A stretch of DNA of 36,421 bases from Larix sibirica (taxonomy: Eukaryota > Streptophyta > Pinopsida > Pinales > Pinaceae): assembly GCA_004151065.3 (NCBI GenBank), contig NWUY0300062327.1, positions 18,809 to 55,229 on the forward strand. Direction: 5' to 3'. Positions 31,381 through 36,421 of the stretch are shown one piece after another; positions within the stretch are counted from its first letter, which is position 1; every line of letters begins with the position of its first letter. A program made the position numbers and the translations under genes. The notes beneath the pieces were generated by a model. The model had not been told where the DNA came from and searched no databases. It saw only the letters and a list, made by a program, of their open reading frames with translations.

Positions 31381-31787
31381 TCCACAAAAGGACAGGCAGT
31401 TCATCCATCTTCGGTCCACATGCCAAAGCATTCGGAGGAAGTGATGCCTCCAGCTAAAGGGTCAGGTTAATTCTAGCCATAATGTCTATGTCGTATTTTG
31501 AGAAGGTCATGTGTTTTTTGCTGATTTTTGTAATGACTTCGGGCTTGGTTTTTTTATGATCGTGTAATATAATGATAGATGAACATACGAGGGTGGTCTT
31601 GTTTCCTTGTGATAGAGAGAGAATGTCGATTATATGTAATGGGATGGGGTGTTGCAAGCTTTGGATAGTTGGGGCCTCATGATTAAATGTGATCTTAGTC
31701 ATGGACAGACATGTCTTGTAACAATATGTACGGTTCTCTCTTTTTTTAGTAATTAAAGGAGATTCCTATCTTACTCATATAAAAAAA
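31381..31787 (+). other. LINE-2 3' UTR and short A tail
   Basis: Non-coding sequence with T-rich stretches and a terminal run of seven A (31781-31787), the point from which reverse transcription would start. It is placed by the end of coding-like sequence and by the A run. Confidence 0.6.
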
Positions 31788-33747
31788 GGTATTATGGATG
31801 CTTCTTCAATGTTTTATATTCATTCTATAAACAATCAATATCCAAACATAAGGATGATGCTTGGCCTAACAAGCATGAAAAAATATAACTCAACAACATA
31901 CACAATCCATATCAAGCTTGATTATCATAAAGCAATACATTGTGTAAAGATAATAGTTATTGGAAAAGGGAATCAAGATTCATACAAGATATATAATACT
32001 ACATTAATTGGGTATGCTAAAAATATACATCATTTCAACATTTGCAAGCCTCAAAATAAAGACAAAGTGTTCTATCTCCAATGCAAGAAGATAAGGTACA
32101 TAATTTCATTCAAGGAACCATTCTGACCTGATGCCATCATCAAAAATACAATCAAAAGTGAATATCATTTCCAACTTACAGATCATATGTCCACTTGAAT
32201 ATAAAATTTTCATATTCCCCTACATTGACCGTATACATCAATTCATTTCCTACACCCATTCATTCCCTCCATCTGTTATCTACATCCATTCATAACAACC
32301 TATTCCACTCTTCCAAAATTCCATCTACCCATAACTTCCTTCATATTAACCTTCCACCACTCATCCAAATAATATCTAGGCTCATACAAACACTTGTATA
32401 GGAGTCCACATGAGACCCAACCTACAAGTATCCTACACAAATTTCTATAGGATTTTATAAGAGACTCAACCCACAACCACTTTCTAAAGGATCCTATAGG
32501 AGATTCAACCTATAGCCACTTTCTACAGGACTTTACAAAATAGTCAACCTACAATTGATTTCTACATGACTCTATGGAGAGTGAACTTGCATGCATTCTA
32601 TGTCACGGGCTTCTATAGGAATCTCCACATGCAACAAAAAAACTCGCAAACATCCATAATTATAAATCCATGCCTACAAAAGGCTACAAAAGTCCCATTC
32701 ACCTACAAAATAAGATTTCAATATGCAAGTAGAGGTCATTGAAGTCTAGCATCAAACAAACGTGTAAATCAAATCAAACCTCAAAATCACCATCGATTAA
32801 AGGTATGTTACATTCCCTTGAATTAAGTTTATTATATTGATTTGAATTGCATGTCATATATCTACAGTCATCTACCCCTTAATTCAAATTTCCATCTACT
32901 GATTACACATTGTTTTATATCAATAAGGGCATTAATAACTTAAGTTTGGGGTAACCTAGGGAGGAGTTTCATGTCACAACATGAAGCAAACTCAAGATCA
33001 TAATATAAGTTGAGTTCAAAAGTAGTTCATGAAGAATGATCTCATAGTTCAAAGCAAATGTTGGGTAATCACATCGAACACAACTAAAGAGGACAAGGCC
33101 TGCCACAATATGTTATGACATGGCCACTATGTGACATCATTTAGACTAAAAATTTTGAATTTTCTCAAATCAGCTTCAAATCCATAACCTACAAGTTTAC
33201 TCAACTCATTCCTAAAAGTGGAAATATAAGATGTGAATTCCAAAATTCACAATATCTAACTCATTCTTTCCCACTAAAAATATGGCATCTATAGTGCCTC
33301 CTTAGAGACAGAGAGCTTGGCACCCATAGTTGCTTTCCAAAAAGTGTGGAGGGATTGGTACCTACAAATGTTGGATAAGGATTTTCCACCAAGCCAAGGG
33401 ATAGTTGTAGAGGATAAAGGAAATAGACAAAAGAAGAGAAAATATCCAACACTAGACATGGGGATACTAAGGTAAGAGGCATGTGACCTTTCCTACTTTC
33501 ATAGTAAATTAAGTCACTAAATGGATTGAATAGAGTTATGATGCTATGGATAATTTTTGACATATATTTTTTCTTATATTCCTAGTAGAAGATAATAGTT
33601 GGATAATTTCAAGTGAAAAGAGGGTTGCCATAGTCTAAATACATGGACATTTTCCATCATAAAAAAATATGGGTGGGGGGTTTAATAAAAGGGAACCTAC
33701 TGATACTTCTAATCTTTATAAAAATCATGAAGTGGTTGAAGTATTTT
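31788..33747. other. Region between LINE-2 and the gag of element D, no recognised gene
   Basis: A 110-codon plus frame (31794-32126) is rich in I, K, N and Y and has no domain. A C-rich, plus-strand block lies at 32215-32370, followed by a 39-bp tandem array. A 100-codon minus frame (33261-33563) is also unrecognised. If element D is real, this is its leader or the distal part of its left LTR. Confidence 0.5.
32410..32620 (+). repeat. 39-bp degenerate tandem repeat, ~4-5 units
   Basis: The motif gactcaacc starts at 32463, gattcaacc at 32502, tagtcaacc at 32541 and gagtgaac at about 32579, a steady 39-bp period. Each is followed by ccactttcta- or gatttcta-like sequence. One earlier unit at 32414 (gacccaacc) is 49 bases away because it carries about 10 extra bases. 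Confidence 0.85.
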
Positions 33748-34345
33748 AGGAGTCTAATTGGTTTGAACATTTTCACAAACTACAAGGCTTTGATGATAAC
33801 ATTACCATGGATTTTGCTCAAAATTTTCAAAATGGAAGAGGGGGGAACCAAGAGTATTTAATTGTTGTGAAGGGCTTGGAGATACATGCGAATGAACCAG
33901 CCTTAATAAGAGAAATAGGTCCTCCCATTGTCTTACCCTAGGATAGAGAGGATAGACAACCAAGAATTCCTCCTCATTTATGAAATCATGGAAGAAACTA
34001 AAAATGGTGTCATGATAGATAGCTTGCTAGAACCATGGGATGAGGTGTTCCTCCACCTTATCAAATACATCACATGTGAAGGGAGATATAGCATGGTCTA
34101 TGCTAACCATTTTAGGTTATTGTATTGATTTATATACTACCCACATCAAAATCCTAAAGAGAATCTAAGTGTTCCAAACTTTTTTCTTCAATCCCTTATA
34201 GAAAGAGTGCAAAATTCTAAGGAGGAAAGTTGAAGCCCTAGCACACCATGGGCTAGTAAAATTACTTGTGTGTGATTCCCTAAATATAAATACTTGCCAA
34301 CTCCCTTGGGATAGATTCTTGATATTCAATAAGGAATAATATGTA
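33748..34345 (+). pseudogene. Gag-like region of element D, N-terminal part
   Basis: Three frames read as one protein. From 33748 to a TAG at 33939 the sequence gives HFHKLQGFDDNITMDFAQNF (33768-33827) and YLIVVKGLEIHANEPALIRE. A second frame (33928-34128) gives LLEPWDEVFLHLIKYITCEG and RYSMVYANHFRLLY. A third gives HHGLVKLLVCDSLNINTCQL (~34244-34303). This pattern (GFDD, then VxGLxI, then I-x-Y-I-T-C-E-G-R-Y, then H-F-R-L-L) recalls gag-like proteins of plant gypsy elements. The identification rests on recalled motifs. The first of these fragments lacks an ATG and so is easy to miss. Confidence 0.6.
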
Positions 34346-35271
34346 ACCGTATAGATTAAAGTTGATTCAAACCTAGAAAAATACCCCAGAAGAAGTCTAG
34401 AAAGAAAAAGAATACAATGTACAAGTCAAGTACCAACAAGAAAAGGAGCACTCATAAAAAGATAGAGACAAAAGGGGTAACCATAGAAGATCCCACAAGC
34501 ACAAAGGAGGTGGACAAAGATATTGTTGTTACTCTAATACGTATGGTACCACCCAAACCAAGCCCTCTAAGGAATCTCATCAATAGATAACAAGAATTTA
34601 AGGCAGTGGACAAAGGGATAAAATAAGATTCTAGGTAGTAAGAAGGCTCAAATCTTCCAACAAATATTACTATAGACAAATTATAAGAGGTTCATCCTTA
34701 TAGGCATGCATTAAATTTTGAAGAAACTCATGAGGTTGTCCACACATAAAAGGATGAAATTGATACACAATGCCTCATGACCTAATTGTAAGCAGCAAGG
34801 GTAGAGGCCCTTAAATGACGCTTGCATAATCAAGGAGGGAAAGAGAGAACACAAGTACAAAAATCTCTTTACTTCAACATGAGCAACATATTTTAGACCT
34901 ATTGAAAGAATTTATATTCTTACAATGCAACATTTATATAACATAAGAAGATAGAGGATGAAAATGTAACCTTAAGAGCATAATAGCAAAGGCAAAGAGA
35001 AGAGATTAATAATACAGATGAGAGAATTGTTGTATTAGAAAACATTTGTTACTAAGAATGTTGAAATTGAAAAAGGTGTGCTCTCTTGTAGGACCCTATC
35101 AATAACCTATATAGTGTACCTTAGGGAACAATGGTATAGGTTTCAACTAGGAAAGAATGCCAACTACCTCCATTTCTAGATAAACAACCAATGAGTTCAC
35201 TAAGGTCTATTATCTATGCAATATTGAAAGGGAGAGGAATCTAATGTGAATTATATCTTCACAACTATGCC
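34346..35271 (+). pseudogene. Element D gag-like region, basic middle part
   Basis: A Lys-rich segment with the strings KIPQKKSRKKKN (~34380-34415) and NKKRSTHKKIETKGV (~34434-34478) follows the gag-like fragment, as expected for a nucleic-acid-binding part of Gag. The rest (34500-35270) has only short frames. It is linked to its neighbours by position and by codon-like continuity. Confidence 0.45.
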
Positions 35272-35523
35272 ATGCCTCACCCCTATAAGTGGTCTCCCAA
35301 TCCTTATGTGGGAGACGTCCAACTTAGAGATTTCTTCTCATGGGTTCAACATGAGGAAAGCAAAACTACATGGGCCCAAAAATACATAGATGAAGAACTC
35401 AGTAGTAGCTTATGTATCAAGGTTGAGACACCTAAGCTTGAGGATATATTGAGGAACCATGTAGATCTAACCTCATCTGGAGAGTCAGTCCTAGCCATAG
35501 AAGAAAAACAAAAGGATCAATAA
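35272..35523 (+). pseudogene. Element D gag-like region, C-terminal 83-codon frame
   Basis: An open frame of 83 codons beginning MPHPYKWSPNPYVGDVQLRD, followed by FFSWVQHEESKTTWAQKYID, reads like a compact protein segment with well-spaced Trp, Pro and charged residues rather than a chance frame. I do not recognise the domain. It lies in line with the gag-like fragments and before the polypurine tract, so it is probably the C-terminal end of the same protein. Confidence 0.45.
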
Positions 35524-35978
35524 TACAGTATGAAATTGTGATGAAGATTTCAAAGGAAAATATCTTACAACCCTGACATAGCACATGGGAAGATCTTAAA
35601 CTTGATCTCAAAAATCCATATCCACATTCATTATAGGATTTCAAAGTTTCCTTGTTCAAATTAGAGTTATATATAGAAACTTTGAAAATCATGAAGCTTG
35701 AATGAATTGGATTAAGATTATGGTATCCACTCCTCCTCCATCCCATTCCCCCATGTCAATTCACAATATAAGTATATGAGGAGGGAGAGAATAAGAGATG
35801 GAGCAAGATAGAGAAAGTTGAGACGGGATACCATAGCAAGGATTCCATTACTAAGATAATTGCATATTCCATTTCAGAAAAGTATTCAGAGAGTAGCATC
35901 CAAAAGGGGAATATTGAGAAGATCAAAATCAATTTTTGGGAATTGTCTTCTTGTTGCATAGGGACGTGCAACCCTCTA
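35524..35978 (+). other. Element D, sequence between gag-like region and polypurine tract
   Basis: Only short frames without recognisable motifs. There is no protease, RT, RNase H or integrase before the LTR. Confidence 0.5.
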
Positions 35979-35993
35979 GTTGGGGGATGAGTA
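35979..35993 (+). promoter_or_regulatory. Polypurine tract of element D
   Basis: gttgggggatgagta is purine-rich and ends directly at a TGGGACC LTR start. It is less pure than the tract of element B. Confidence 0.6.
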
Positions 35994-36421
35994 TGGGACC
36001 TCAATTTGTCATTTTTATGGTCCATCTGGTGCTAGTTATTTGAAAAAAAAAAATTTAACTAAAATTTTCCTAGATTGATATCCCCACCTAGGGGTGAATA
36101 ATTCACTCATATGGAAATTAGAAAAAATGAAAATTACAGTCATGACACCAAGGAGGTTTTATAATTCATAGTTTTTGGATCTATTCATGGGATTAAGGTG
36201 GCATTCTTAAGAATGCACATAAATACATGAGCTCTCCATGATTTAGGGGGCTTATTTGATTAGTATTGAAACTATGTTCAAATATTGTTATTACTTGACA
36301 TTGAATGAGTGACAATGTTCTAGTTATCGCGGCCCTAATCATGCTAAGATAATAGTGTGGAGGGGAAATGTCACATACCCAAATTCTGAACATTTTATGT
36401 TGTGAGAAAAAAAATTATGTT
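35994..36421 (+). repeat. 3' LTR of element D (cut by the window end)
   Basis: Starts tgggacctcaatttgtcat and shares about 42 bases of similarity with 23539. It continues to the end of the window with no LTR end seen. There is no gene in it. Confidence 0.55.

Larger units (their letters stand above)
24380..31787 (+). mobile_element. LINE-2: near full-length L1-type LINE, plus strand
   Basis: About 7.4 kb with the full plant L1 order: ORF1 (DUF4283-like domain, zinc knuckle), AP endonuclease, reverse transcriptase, zinc-binding region, RNase H, a C-terminal extension, a 3' UTR and an A7 tail (31781-31787). It is far less decayed than LINE-1, with long stretches in one frame, but is inactivated by stops, frameshifts and deletions. 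The 5' end is estimated from where coding-like sequence begins. I looked for target duplications between about 24.24-24.42 kb and after 31787 and found none that convinced me. Confidence 0.9.

Noticed and set aside
24432-31787. Reading LINE-2 proteins as host reverse-transcriptase, nuclease or defence genes
   Set aside because: The domain order, plus-strand layout and A tail are those of a plant L1 element; stops and deletions show it is a dead copy and not a domesticated gene.
1-36421. CRISPR array, bacterial operon, phage or other novel defence system
   Set aside because: No regularly spaced identical repeats with unique spacers, no operon-like run of intact genes, and all coding traces are plant retrotransposons.

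Overview
The window looks like intergenic DNA from a large, repeat-rich plant nuclear genome. It is AT-rich, has no operon-like coding, and every recognisable coding trace belongs to a plant retrotransposon: L1-type LINEs with DUF4283-like ORF1 and a C-terminal RNase H, and Ty3/gypsy-type LTR elements primed by initiator tRNA-Met. The age of the copies and the style of the LINE and gag sequences fit a gymnosperm such as a conifer, but that assignment is inference. I see no intact gene: every coding stretch is broken by stops, frameshifts or deletions. I found no cellular gene, tRNA gene, rRNA or CRISPR array.

Region by region: 1-9.2 kb is mostly unannotatable AT-rich DNA. It holds a probable solo LTR (599-1074), simple repeats, a ~500-bp purine-rich tract (4516-5018), two possible tRNA-derived SINE heads on the minus strand, short tandem duplications and a dispersed repeat. 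From ~9.6 to ~13.32 kb lies a very decayed LINE (LINE-1), with ORF1, endonuclease and reverse transcriptase traces. From 13335 to 18891 is a structurally complete LTR retrotransposon (element B) with a perfect 5-bp target duplication (CCCAT), primer-binding site and polypurine tract, but no recognisable pol. It carries a second ~480-bp solo-LTR-like insert (14641-15124). From ~18.9 to 23.54 kb is a broken Ty3/gypsy element with LTR end, primer-binding site, gag, protease, reverse transcriptase and RNase H; its leader is interrupted by a solo LTR (19856-20640, minus strand, perfect GTCCC duplication) that contains a 62-base assembly gap. At 23539 another LTR appears to cut off the gypsy element.

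From ~24.4 to 31.79 kb is a long, fairly well preserved LINE (LINE-2): ORF1, endonuclease, reverse transcriptase, zinc-binding region, RNase H, an unfamiliar C-terminal extension, 3' UTR and short A tail. From 31.79 kb to the end is the interior of another LTR element (element D) with a gag-like region, a polypurine tract and an LTR start at 35994 that runs off the window; no pol lies between its gag and LTR.

The layout is a nest of retrotransposons. A gypsy element probably landed in LINE-1; element B and a solo LTR then landed inside the gypsy element; a further LTR truncated it; and LINE-2 landed beside or inside that last element. The most useful results are the exact element boundaries, the order of insertions, the missing pol in elements B and D, and the LINE-2 C-terminal extension. 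I found no new defence or metabolic system and do not claim one.
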